A stretch of DNA of 64,000 nucleotides from Martinezella rhizogenes (GTDB taxonomy: Bacteria; Pseudomonadota; Alphaproteobacteria; Rhizobiales; Rhizobiaceae), in NCBI GenBank assembly GCA_013322215.1, contig JAAMEZ010000033.1:162763-226762 (forward strand). Direction: 5' to 3'. Below the pieces are notes generated by a model. The model ran no database searches and was not told the origin of the DNA. It saw only the letters and a program-made list of their open reading frames with translations. The position numbers were made by a program, and so were the translations under genes. Each line of letters begins with the position of its first letter. The first letter of the stretch is position 1. Of the stretch, positions 28,059 to 38,479 are shown in pieces.

Positions 28059-28871
28059 TCATACCTTCCTCGGGTTCGGCCAGTTGTGCGTCTCGTCCGT
28101 CGCGTCACGACACCAGCGATAGAAGGCGTCATAGAGCGTCATGCCGGCTTCCAGCTGCTCCAGGTCGTCGTTGAACATCCGCGAAAGCCCAAGCGACGCC
28201 GCGAGCAGCCCGGAAACTTCGGGCGCCAGGTCGGGCCTGGCGGTATCGGCGCCCCGAACGATGGTTGCAAGACGAAGGAGAGGCTCGATGCCGAGGCCGA
28301 ACTCCTCGATCATGACATCGAAGGTACACAACTCGCCGCGATGGCTCCAGAAGACATCCTCAATATCGAATGGCGTCGCCTTGAAGCGATCGGCGACAGC
28401 CGAGACTTCGGTTGCCGGAACGAACAAGAAGATCGCTGACGGATCGATGAAGCGCCGGATCAGCCATGGGCAAGCGATGCGATCGATCTTCGGCCGCGCC
28501 CTTGTTACCCATACGGTCCGCCCCCTGGCATCTCTGAAAGGCAGCTTTTCCTCGGCGACCAGCATGTACTTCGCGCTTCGCCATGCTTCGAATCCGCCTT
28601 CAAGGACCTCCGCCTCCTTTCCCAAGACACGCAGATGGGCAGCAACTCCGTGACCGAGTTTCTGTCCCTTCTGACAGAGAACGATGGCTGGCCCCGCCAG
28701 TTCGTTCGCCCAGTCGGTTACCGTTCGATAGTCACGACGGATCGAGCCGGGAATAAGACGAGGATCGGCAGCGAAATCCTCGTCGTTGCGGACGTCGATA
28801 ATCGCAGGCAAATTGGGCGTACCGATAATGCGATTGAGCTTGTCGGGTGTGATTTCCAGAAATGACGGCAT
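28059..28871 (-). CDS. chrB: rhodanese-ChrB fusion, chromate-resistance protein
   Basis: A 270-residue two-domain protein. Residues 1 to about 110 form a rhodanese-like domain (ITPDKLNRIIGTPNLPAIID, then AIVLCQKGQKLGHG with the possible active Cys66). From about 120 the ChrB-type C-terminal domain follows (WVTRARPKIDRIACPWLIRR, FIDPSAIFLFVP, FWSHRGELCTFDVMIEEFGL). ChrB proteins act in chromate-dependent control or detoxification upstream of ChrA. A GGAGGACGCGCC site precedes ATG 28871. The 218 bases upstream to the helicase gene hold its promoter. The usual N-terminal DNA-binding-like half of long ChrB is replaced by the rhodanese module. Confidence 0.88.
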   Translation of the reverse strand: MPSFLEITPDKLNRIIGTPNLPAIIDVRNDEDFAADPRLIPGSIRRDYRTVTDWANELAGPAIVLCQKGQKLGHGVAAHLRVLGKEAEVLEGGFEAWRSAKYMLVAEEKLPFRDARGRTVWVTRARPKIDRIACPWLIRRFIDPSAIFLFVPATEVSAVADRFKATPFDIEDVFWSHRGELCTFDVMIEEFGLGIEPLLRLATIVRGADTARPDLAPEVSGLLAASLGLSRMFNDDLEQLEAGMTLYDAFYRWCRDATDETHNWPNPRKV

Positions 28872-29089
28872 GGCGCGTCCTCCGTTGGCTCGGGTTCAAG
28901 GACGCGATTCTTCAGCCGTAGCCTCGTGGGGTGATCGCAACCCCATGAGTAATTTTCTGCTCGACATTATCCAAATGTCAAGCCGAATAACCGCTTGCCG
29001 CCCGAGGCAGATATTTTCTCAATTTCCGCGGCCCACTCGCGAATTGCCCGCAACGAAAACGCCGCGCTGACCCGAGCGCGGCGATAGCG

Positions 29090-31012
29090 TTACTCGCCGC
29101 GCACCTTCGCAGCCTTGCGCGCAGCCCTGGAATTCGGCTTTCCGCCTTTCGGGGGACCGCCGTCATTCTTGGCGAAGCTTGGCTTGCCGGCCTTTTTCGC
29201 CCAGGGCTTCTTATCCGAACGTTCGGAAACGCTGCCCTCGCCTGCCTGCGCCCGTTCCGGTTTGCGATCGGACTTCCATTTCGGCTTCGGGCCATCGTTC
29301 GCGCGAGCGCCCTTGTCAGCGAAGGGCTTCTTCTTTGCGAAGCCGCCTTCCCGCTTGGCCTGAAAATCCGGCATGCCGGCCAGCGGCTTGACCCGGATGC
29401 CACGCTCCAAGGTCTTGTCCGGGCCGATGGCCGAAAGGAAGCGCTCAAAGCTCTCCTGCGAGAGTTCGACGAAGGTTTCCTCGGGCTGCATCTTGATCGC
29501 GCCGATGTCGCGCTTGGTCAGATTGCCGTTGCGGCAGAGCATGGGGATCAGCCAGCGCGGTTCGGCATTCTGCTTGCGTCCCACGGACAGCGATACCCAG
29601 AGACCATCGGTAAAGTCATTCCGTCCGCCAGATGGGCCGTCATCGCGAGGCGTGACCGGGAAATCATCCCGGCGCGGCTTTTTGCGCTCGCCCTCGGCCG
29701 GCACATCCTGCAACTCTTCCGGCGCGGAATGGCCGGCGCGATACTGCCGCAGGAAAGCGGCTGCGACCTGTTCGGCGCCGTGACGCTCCAGCAATTGCTG
29801 CACGATCGATTGCTCGTCTTCGCCGAGCGCTCCGGTGAAGACCGGATCGGCAAGAAGACGCTCGTCGTCGCGCTGGCTGACTTCATCGGCCGATGGCGGC
29901 TTTGCCCAGGTGGCGCGGATGCGGGCGGCTTCCAACAGGCGCTCGGTGCGGCGACGGGCGCTGAGCGGCACGATGAGCGCGCTGACGCCCTTGTTGCCGG
30001 CGCGGCCGGTACGACCACTGCGATGCAGCAGCGTGTCCGGATTGGTCGGCAGATCGGCATGGATAACCAGTTCCAGACCCGGCAGGTCGATGCCGCGAGC
30101 GGCGACGTCGGTGGCGATGCAGACGCGGGCGCGGCCGTCACGCATGGCCTGCAGCGCGTGCGTACGTTCATTCTGACTAAGTTCGCCCGAGAGAGCGACG
30201 ACCGAAAAGCCGCGATTGTTGAACCGAGCGGTCAGATGATTGACGGCCGCGCGCGTCGAGCAGAAGACGATGGCGTTGCGCGCCTCATAGTAGCGCAGCA
30301 CGTTGATGATGGCGTTTTCCCGGTCGCTCGGCACCACGGTCAGGGCGCGATAGTCGATATCGACATGCTGCTTTGCTTCGGAAGCCGTGGCGATACGGAC
30401 GGCGTCGCGCTGGTAATTCTCCGCAAGCTTGGCGATCGAGCGCGGCACGGTCGCCGAGAACATCAGGGTGCGGCGTTCGGACGGCGCGGATTCCAGAATG
30501 AATTCGAGATCCTCACGGAAGCCGAGATCGAGCATTTCGTCGGCCTCGTCGAGCACGACGGCGCGCAGCTCGGAAATATCGAGCGAGTTGCGGCGAATGT
30601 GATCGCAGAGACGGCCGGGCGTGCCGACGACGATATGGGCGCCGCGTTCCAGCGTGCGTCGCTCGGTGCGCATGTCCATGCCGCCGACGCAGGAGGCAAT
30701 CGTCGCGCCCGTCAGCGCATAAAGCCACTCCAGCTCGCGCTGAACCTGCAGCGCCAGTTCACGGGTCGGGGCGATCGCTAGAGCCAGCGGCGCACCGGCA
30801 GGGCCGAAACGCTCGGAGCCGTCAAGCAGGCCGGGCGCTAGCGCCAGGCCGAAGGCAACCGTCTTGCCCGAACCGGTCTGGGCCGAGACAAGCGCATCCT
30901 TGCCGGCGAGGCCCGGATCGAGCATGGCCTTCTGCACCGGCGTCAGCGTTTCGTAACCGCGCTTCGCCAAAGCCTGGGCAATCGCAGGAGCGATGCCTTC
31001 GAATTCAGTCAT
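29090..31012 (-). CDS. DEAD-box RNA helicase with DbpA-type RNA-binding domain
   Basis: A 640-residue helicase. Motifs in order: Q motif region (ETLTPVQKAMLDPGL), SAQTGSGKT, PTRELALQ, GTPGRLCDH, DEAD in VVLDEADEMLDLGF, SAT, ATDVAARGIDLPG and HRSGRTGRAG. A DbpA-like RNA-binding domain lies at about 475-545 (GLWVSLSVGRKQNAEPRWLI). The last 90 residues are a basic, Lys/Gly/Pro-rich tail (KPKWKSDRKPERAQAG). Likely roles are ribosome assembly and cold-growth RNA remodelling. Start: ATG 31012 or 31015 after GAAAGACAG; a longer form to 31099 is possible but has a poor ribosome site. Confidence 0.93.
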   Translation of the reverse strand: MTEFEGIAPAIAQALAKRGYETLTPVQKAMLDPGLAGKDALVSAQTGSGKTVAFGLALAPGLLDGSERFGPAGAPLALAIAPTRELALQVQRELEWLYALTGATIASCVGGMDMRTERRTLERGAHIVVGTPGRLCDHIRRNSLDISELRAVVLDEADEMLDLGFREDLEFILESAPSERRTLMFSATVPRSIAKLAENYQRDAVRIATASEAKQHVDIDYRALTVVPSDRENAIINVLRYYEARNAIVFCSTRAAVNHLTARFNNRGFSVVALSGELSQNERTHALQAMRDGRARVCIATDVAARGIDLPGLELVIHADLPTNPDTLLHRSGRTGRAGNKGVSALIVPLSARRRTERLLEAARIRATWAKPPSADEVSQRDDERLLADPVFTGALGEDEQSIVQQLLERHGAEQVAAAFLRQYRAGHSAPEELQDVPAEGERKKPRRDDFPVTPRDDGPSGGRNDFTDGLWVSLSVGRKQNAEPRWLIPMLCRNGNLTKRDIGAIKMQPEETFVELSQESFERFLSAIGPDKTLERGIRVKPLAGMPDFQAKREGGFAKKKPFADKGARANDGPKPKWKSDRKPERAQAGEGSVSERSDKKPWAKKAGKPSFAKNDGGPPKGGKPNSRAARKAAKVRGE

Positions 31013-31368
31013 CATCTGTCTTTCGGAATTCTTCGCGCGCCAGCAGGCGGCGATCATCGTGGCTCGCACGTCGCGAACCTCTTCTTCAAGCGTGCACATA
31101 CTTGCTCAATGCGCCAATGTACAGAGGAGACGCATCTTCGTGCGAAACGAAACGAAAAAAAGGCAGCGAACCGCGCTGCCTTTGAAGTTTATGCTGTCGA
31201 AAGCAAGCTCGAGTCGGTGAACTTCATGTCTCGGGAGCCAAGAGCTGCTCCAATCCGCTCCCAGCTCATGCGAACGGTCTCAAGTTAGCCTTTACCTTTG
31301 ACCAAGCTTTCTTAACGCCGAGTTACCATACGAGGGTCATCGTTTGCCCCTCAGTTTTAAGGCTCACC
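31013..31368. other. region between acetoacetyl-CoA synthetase and helicase genes
   Basis: 356 bases with no gene I can support, apart from a possible 29-codon extension of the helicase. It carries the terminator at 31155-31181, a small inverted repeat TTAAGG-CTCA-CCTTAA near 31352-31367 just after the synthetase stop, and by position the helicase promoter. Confidence 0.5.
31155..31181 (-). terminator. intrinsic terminator downstream of acetoacetyl-CoA synthetase
   Basis: GGCAGCG (31162-31168) pairs with CGCTGCC (31174-31180), five-base loop; on the minus strand seven T follow (31161-31155). It is about 190 bases past the synthetase stop and before the helicase gene. Confidence 0.85.
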
Positions 31369-33321
<1,953 letters not shown>

Positions 33322-33487
33322 ATTTCTCTCCCCGCTTTTCGCACTATATAGCAATGCTGCAGCGCATTAATAAAATCACGGTGTTGTGGGTATTGCCAGT
33401 GCGTGATGTTTGCATCCGACAAACATTTCCTATATCCGGCAAACTCAGGCAGATTATCCCTATCAGTTCAAGAGTCTCCACGGGATC

Positions 33488-35383
33488 ATGAGAGCTTCGA
33501 AAAACAATAAGTGGCGGTTGACGATGCGTTCGGCCTCGCGCTGGCTGCCTGCCTTTGCTCGCACGACCGGCATCATTCTTCTCACGATCCTCATCGTGTT
33601 CGCTGTCTTCAGAGCGACCGCGCCTTTCCTGATTTCAAGCGGTCTGGTGCGCTCCGGCATCGAGAAGGCATTATCGGACTGGACTGGGTATCGAGCCCAG
33701 ATCGAAGGCGACCCGACGCTCGAATTCTGGCCGACACCCCGCGTCACGCTCAATCAGGTCACCATCCGTGAACCGTCGAGAAACGGCAAGGTCCTTGGCC
33801 ATGTCGACAGCCTCTCCGCTGATTTCTCCCTGTGGTCGGCCATCCGCGGGCACGCCCATTTTCACGAATTCCATTTCCTGCGCCCGATCCTCTATATCCG
33901 CCGCGATGAGAACGGCCTGATCGACTGGACGAACGAAGGCCGTCTTTCCAAAGCGATCGAGCAGGCGGAGGCCTCTTCCGGCCAGGGTTTGGCGATGCGG
34001 AAGGATCAGGACGCCGCCATCGGCATGCTGACCATCGAGGATGGCAGCATCGAGATGACCGACGAGCGCACCGGCAACATCTATAAGCTCAACGCCGTCA
34101 ACGCCGACATTGCCTGGCCGCGACTTTCCCAATCGCTGAGCGCCGTCATCCTTGCCCGCTTCAACGACCAGGACATCAAGCTGAATTTCGACTCGGCGCA
34201 GCCGCTGCTCTTCTTCGCCGGCAAGAATGTGAACACCACGACCAGCTTCGTTTCGCCGCTGATCAGCTGGACCTATGCGGGCATCACCAGCATATCGGAT
34301 TTTTCGGCGCTTTCGGGCAATCTGGATCTGAGCGTGCCGAACGTGCCCTCCTTCATCGCCTGGAGCGGGCAGCGCCTGCCGGCGGCCGGCGCCCTTAAGA
34401 ACATCTCGCTGAGCGCCAATATCGCAGCAATCGACAACGGCCTGCGCTTCAACAATCTCAACTTCAAGATCAATGATTCCGCAGCCTCCGGCATCATGGA
34501 TCTGAACTATACGAAAGCGGGCAAACCGAAGATTTCCGGTACGCTTGCCTTCGACCAGATGAACCTCAATCCATTCCTGGCCGCTTTCTCCATGCGCCTG
34601 GCCGCCGAAACCGCCATCGATGCACTGCTGAACGGCAATCCGCTGCAGCGGCTCGACCTCGATATGCGCCTCTCGTCGAACAAGGCGGCTCTCGGTCCCT
34701 TCCAGTTCGAGAATATCGGCGCCAGCCTGCTGGTGGCAGGCGGCAAGGCGAAGTTCGATATAGGCGACAGCAACTTCGAGAACGGTTCGCTGACCGCGCA
34801 TCTGGAGGTCGCACCGGGCGACTTCGACGGCGGCGGCAAATTGCAGATATCGATCCGCAACGCCGATTTCGGCGGCCTCTTCACCCGCCTGAAGCTGATT
34901 GGCCCACTGCCGATGCCATCATCGGCGTCGCTGGATCTTTCGCTCAGCACCTCGAAGCCGATCTGGGTTGCCACGCTCAGCGACGTTGCCGGCACGCTGC
35001 ACTTCACCTCGTCGGCAGGATCGTTTCGCCAATTCGATATCTCGACCTTCCGGACACTCGCCGCCGAGAAGGCTTTCTTCCGGATGAGCGATATCGCCGA
35101 TTCTTCTTTCGACTTCGACAGCATCAACGTAGATGCAAGTTTTGCCAAAGGCTCAGCCGAGGTACAGAACGCGGCCATTGCAGGCCGCAACGAAACGATC
35201 AGCTTCAACGGGGTTGTTCCGTTCCGCACCAACGGGCTGGCACTCTCCGGCGCGATCGAGGCGACCTCGCCCTCCGACGCCGATGAACTGCCGATGCTGC
35301 CCTTCTTCATCGGTGGCAGCTGGCCCAATCCGGTGATTTCGCCGGTCGCAACGCTTCTGCAAAAGCCGATACAGCAGCCATAG
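33488..35383 (+). CDS. AsmA-family envelope protein
   Basis: A 631-residue protein with one N-terminal membrane helix (about 24-47, TTGIILLTILIVFAVFRATA) and a long beta-rich periplasmic part. The AsmA N-terminal pattern is visible at about 60-100 (ALSDWTGYRAQIEGDPTLEF; RVTLNQVTIREP), and the C-terminal AsmA region has the LKLIGPLPMPSSASLDLSLS and GSFRQFDISTFRTLA stretches. AsmA-like proteins span the periplasm and are linked to lipid transport and outer-membrane homeostasis. Start uncertain: ATG 33488 is used, ATG 33524 is an alternative with a shorter N terminus. The upstream region has a direct repeat ATCCGRCAAAC (33414-33424, 33434-33444). Confidence 0.82.
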   Translation: MRASKNNKWRLTMRSASRWLPAFARTTGIILLTILIVFAVFRATAPFLISSGLVRSGIEKALSDWTGYRAQIEGDPTLEFWPTPRVTLNQVTIREPSRNGKVLGHVDSLSADFSLWSAIRGHAHFHEFHFLRPILYIRRDENGLIDWTNEGRLSKAIEQAEASSGQGLAMRKDQDAAIGMLTIEDGSIEMTDERTGNIYKLNAVNADIAWPRLSQSLSAVILARFNDQDIKLNFDSAQPLLFFAGKNVNTTTSFVSPLISWTYAGITSISDFSALSGNLDLSVPNVPSFIAWSGQRLPAAGALKNISLSANIAAIDNGLRFNNLNFKINDSAASGIMDLNYTKAGKPKISGTLAFDQMNLNPFLAAFSMRLAAETAIDALLNGNPLQRLDLDMRLSSNKAALGPFQFENIGASLLVAGGKAKFDIGDSNFENGSLTAHLEVAPGDFDGGGKLQISIRNADFGGLFTRLKLIGPLPMPSSASLDLSLSTSKPIWVATLSDVAGTLHFTSSAGSFRQFDISTFRTLAAEKAFFRMSDIADSSFDFDSINVDASFAKGSAEVQNAAIAGRNETISFNGVVPFRTNGLALSGAIEATSPSDADELPMLPFFIGGSWPNPVISPVATLLQKPIQQP

Positions 35384-35417
35384 TTCTTCCGGGAACCACC
35401 TGTTCAACCGCAGCACC

Positions 35418-36233
35418 TCAAGCTGCGGCTGCGGCCTGCTCGTCCCTCTGCCGCTGCACTTCGCGACGCTTCGTCACGATGGACGCGCAGATGACGCCGA
35501 CGGCGACCACGCCGATGAGGATGGTGCAGATGGCGTTGATCTCCGGCGTAACGCCGAGCTTCACCTGGCTGTAGATCAGCATCGGCAGCGTCTTGGCGCC
35601 GGCACCCGAGGCGAAAGTCGCTATCACCAGATCATCGAGCGACAAGGTGAGTGCCAGCACCCAGCCGGAGAAGACGGCCGGCGCGATGATCGGCAGCGTC
35701 ACCTCGAAGAAGGTGCGCACCGGTGGGGCGCCGAGATCCAGTGCCGCCTCCTCGATCGAGCGATCGAAGGTCAGCAGGCGGGACTGCACGACGACCGCGA
35801 CGAAGCACATGGTAAGGGTCGTATGCGCCATGACGATCGTCCAGAAGCCGCGATCGACGCCCGAGGTAACGAAGAGCAGCAGCAGCGACAGGCCGGTGAT
35901 GACGTCTGGCATGACCAGCGGCGCATAGATCATGCCCGAAAACAGAATGCGGCCGCGGAAGCGCGTATAGCGAACGAGCGTGATGGCAGCGAAGGTGCCT
36001 AGCACGGTGGCGATTGTCGCCGAGAGCAGCGCGATGCGCACCGTCAGCCATGCGGCACTCAGCATCGTATCGTTGCTGAAGAGGTGCACATACCACTGCG
36101 TCGAGAAACCGCCCCAGACGGTGACGAGGCGCGAGCTGTTGAAGGAGTAGATCACCAGCAGCAGGATCGGCAGATAAAGGAAAGCCAGGCCGAGCGTGAC
36201 GGAGACGATGTTGAAGCGGGACCAGCGGATCAT
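35418..36233 (-). CDS. potI: polyamine ABC transporter permease PotI
   Basis: A 271-residue permease with six hydrophobic segments, the first FNIVSVTLGLAFLYLPILLL (about 7-26). The ATP-coupling EAA loop is IEEAALDLGAPPVRTFFEVTLP (about 160-181). The family FASGAGAKTLPMLIYSQVKLG segment of PotC/PotI proteins follows. Four bases after potH. It ends with an Ala-rich tail. Part of potFGHI; the substrate (putrescine or spermidine) is inferred from family and from the nearby puuAB genes. Confidence 0.9.
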   Translation of the reverse strand: MIRWSRFNIVSVTLGLAFLYLPILLLVIYSFNSSRLVTVWGGFSTQWYVHLFSNDTMLSAAWLTVRIALLSATIATVLGTFAAITLVRYTRFRGRILFSGMIYAPLVMPDVITGLSLLLLFVTSGVDRGFWTIVMAHTTLTMCFVAVVVQSRLLTFDRSIEEAALDLGAPPVRTFFEVTLPIIAPAVFSGWVLALTLSLDDLVIATFASGAGAKTLPMLIYSQVKLGVTPEINAICTILIGVVAVGVICASIVTKRREVQRQRDEQAAAAA

Positions 36234-36236
36234 TTG

Positions 36237-37148
36237 TTATCTCCCCTTCTCGTCGGCCTTGGCCTGGAAATGCTGGAAGAAGACGATGGGCACCACCAGC
36301 ACCAGAAGCAGGATGGTCGCGACCGCCGAGGCCAGCGGCCAGTCGGTATTGCTGTAGAATTCCGTCCAGAGCACCTTGCCGATCATCAGCGTCTGCGAGC
36401 CGCCGAGCAGGTCGGGGATGACGAACTCGCCGACGGCCGGGATGAAGACCAGCATGCAGCCGGCGACGATGCCGGGAATGGAGAGCGGAAAGGTGACACG
36501 CCAGAAGGCGCCGATCGGCGTGCAGCCGAGATCCTGCGCCGCCTCGATCAGCGTGCCGTCCATCTTTTCCAACGCGGAATAGAGCGGCAGCACCATGAAG
36601 GGCAGGTAGGAATAGACCATGCCGATATAGACGGCGGTATTGGTGTTGAGGATGACGAGCGGCTGATGGATGATGCCGAGGGCCATCAGAAGCTGGTTCA
36701 AGAGGCCCGTGGTGCTCAGAATAGACATCCAGGAATAGACGCGGATCAGGAAGCTCGTCCAGAAGGGCAGGATCACCAGCATCAGCAAGGTGGGCCGGAT
36801 CGTGCGTGGAGCCTGCGCCATGCCGTAAGCAATGGGATAGGCGATGATGAGAGTCAGAAGCGTCGAGATGCCGGCGATCTGCAGGCTCTCAATATAGGCG
36901 TTCATATAGAGCGGGTCGCCGGCCAGCCATGTGTAATTGTCGAACGACATGGTCTGCAGCTTGTCCCACCAGTCGCCGAAGCTGTCGCTCCAGGCAAAGG
37001 ACGGATCATAGGGCGGCACCGACAGTGCTTTCGTCGACAGCGAAATGCGGAAGACGATGAGGAAAGGCGCGAGAAAGAAGATCACCAACCAGGCATAGGG
37101 GACGATGATCACGAGGCGCTGATAGATTAGGGAACCGAGCGCTCTCAT
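36237..37148 (-). CDS. potH: polyamine ABC transporter permease PotH
   Basis: A 303-residue permease. The first membrane helix (IIVPYAWLVIFFLAPFLIVF, about 13-32) is followed by a long periplasmic loop and five more helices; LPFWTSFLIRVYSWMSILST and the EAA loop LIEAAQDLGCTPIGAFWRVT match PotB/PotH. ATG 37148 is two bases after the potG stop (TGACCATG), whereas a TTG further upstream overlaps potG. It pairs with PotI. Confidence 0.9.
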   Translation of the reverse strand: MRALGSLIYQRLVIIVPYAWLVIFFLAPFLIVFRISLSTKALSVPPYDPSFAWSDSFGDWWDKLQTMSFDNYTWLAGDPLYMNAYIESLQIAGISTLLTLIIAYPIAYGMAQAPRTIRPTLLMLVILPFWTSFLIRVYSWMSILSTTGLLNQLLMALGIIHQPLVILNTNTAVYIGMVYSYLPFMVLPLYSALEKMDGTLIEAAQDLGCTPIGAFWRVTFPLSIPGIVAGCMLVFIPAVGEFVIPDLLGGSQTLMIGKVLWTEFYSNTDWPLASAVATILLLVLVVPIVFFQHFQAKADEKGR

Positions 37149-37150
37149 GG

Positions 37151-38293
37151 TCAATCCTTCAGCAAGACGCCGGCGTTTTCGTCGAAGGAGACCCAGACGT
37201 TCTGGTCATAGGTGAAGGGTTCTTCCACGGCGCGGACAGCGTTCAGCGACGAAGCCTTGACCACCTGCCCGCTCTTCAGCTTGACGTGGAAAACGGTCAT
37301 GTCGCCGAGATAGGCGATGTCCCAGATCTCGCCTTCGGCGGCGTTGAGGGAGGCGTTGGCCGGCGGGCGTGGTGATACCCGAAGCTTTTCCGGGCGGATG
37401 GCAAGGCTGGCGCGGCTTCCTGCCGATGGCGTATCGCCGGCAGCCGTGCGCACGGTGAAGCCCGAATCGACAGATATTTCGACGATGCCCGATTGCGCCG
37501 ACGTGACGTTGCCGTCGAGGATATTAACATCGCCGATGAAGTCAGCGACGAAGCGGCAATTGGGCGCCTCGTAAATTTCGGCCGGCGTTGCCACCTGCAC
37601 CACCTTGCCGTGGCTCATGACCGCGATACGGTCGGCCATGGTCATCGCCTCTTCCTGGTCATGGGTCACGACGACGAAGGTGAGGCCCAGGCTCTGCTGC
37701 AGATCCATGAGCTCGAACTGCGTCTCTTCGCGCAGCTTCTTGTCGAGGGCGCCAAGGGGTTCGTCGAGCAGCAGCACCTTCGGGCGCTTTGCAAGCGAGC
37801 GCGCCAGGGCCACGCGCTGGCGCTGGCCGCCCGAAAGCTGGTTGGGCTTGCGCTTGGCGAACTGTTCGAGCTTGACGAGCTTCAGCATCTGCCCGACGCG
37901 ATCGTCGATCTCGGCTTTCGGCATACCGTCCTGGCGCAGGCCGAAGGCGATGTTCTTCTCGACCGACATATGCGGAAAGAGCGCGTAGGACTGGAACATC
38001 ATGTTGACGGGACGGCGATAGGGTGGCGTGCCGGCAAGATCTTGCCCATCCAGCACGATCTCGCCCGTCGTCGGCTGCTCGAAGCCCGCGAGCATACGCA
38101 GCAGCGTGGACTTGCCGCAGCCCGATGCGCCCAAAAGGGCGAAGAATTCACGATTGTAGATATTCAGGGAGAGGTCATCGACAGCGGTAAAATCACCGAA
38201 CTTCTTCGTCACGTTCCTGAAGGAGATGTAAGGCTTGGCCGAAGGATCGGTCCAAGGAGCAAAGGAACGCCGGATATTACCGAGTGACTTCAT
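37151..38293 (-). CDS. potG: polyamine ABC transporter ATPase PotG
   Basis: A 380-residue ABC ATPase. Walker A is GASGCGKSTLL (about 55-65), the signature LSGGQRQRVALARSLA (about 153-168), Walker B VLLLDEPLGALDKKLR, and the switch His lies in VVTHDQEEA. A TOBE domain follows from about 290 (SLAIRPEKLRVSPRPP). The PotA/PotG class is clear. It is separated from potF by 186 bases that hold a strong hairpin and a palindromic repeat, so it may be expressed less than potF. Confidence 0.92.
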   Translation of the reverse strand: MKSLGNIRRSFAPWTDPSAKPYISFRNVTKKFGDFTAVDDLSLNIYNREFFALLGASGCGKSTLLRMLAGFEQPTTGEIVLDGQDLAGTPPYRRPVNMMFQSYALFPHMSVEKNIAFGLRQDGMPKAEIDDRVGQMLKLVKLEQFAKRKPNQLSGGQRQRVALARSLAKRPKVLLLDEPLGALDKKLREETQFELMDLQQSLGLTFVVVTHDQEEAMTMADRIAVMSHGKVVQVATPAEIYEAPNCRFVADFIGDVNILDGNVTSAQSGIVEISVDSGFTVRTAAGDTPSAGSRASLAIRPEKLRVSPRPPANASLNAAEGEIWDIAYLGDMTVFHVKLKSGQVVKASSLNAVRAVEEPFTYDQNVWVSFDENAGVLLKD

Positions 38294-38333
38294 TATCTAT
38301 CCCCAAATGGATGCCCCGTTGGGCTTTCCTAAA

Positions 38334-38383
38334 GCATTCCCGCATTTCCCACGAAAACCGCTGCGCACTTTTCCCGGGAATGC
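38334..38383. repeat. rhizobial-type intergenic palindromic repeat
   Basis: GCATTCCCG (38334-38342) and CGGGAATGC (38375-38383) are exact inverted 9-mers around CATTTCCCACGAAAACCGCT-type sequence. The layout resembles the short palindromic elements scattered between genes of Rhizobium. No second copy is seen in this window, so the family assignment rests on resemblance. Confidence 0.45.
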
Positions 38384-38447
38384 GTTGGCGCCCGGCTCTT
38401 CCCCATCCGGCGCGCTCGTGATTCCTAACCTTATCCCCATAAGGAAA

Positions 38448-38471
38448 GGCCCGGACGTTGCCGTCCGGGCC
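38448..38471 (-). terminator. hairpin after potF, possible partial terminator
   Basis: GGCCCGGACG (38448-38457) pairs perfectly with CGTCCGGGCC (38462-38471), loop four bases. On the minus strand TTTCCTT follows, a short U-rich tract. It lies 8 bases past the potF stop and 154 bases before potG, so readthrough or message protection would set the PotF to PotGHI ratio. Confidence 0.7.
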
Positions 38472-38479
38472 GCTTCGAA

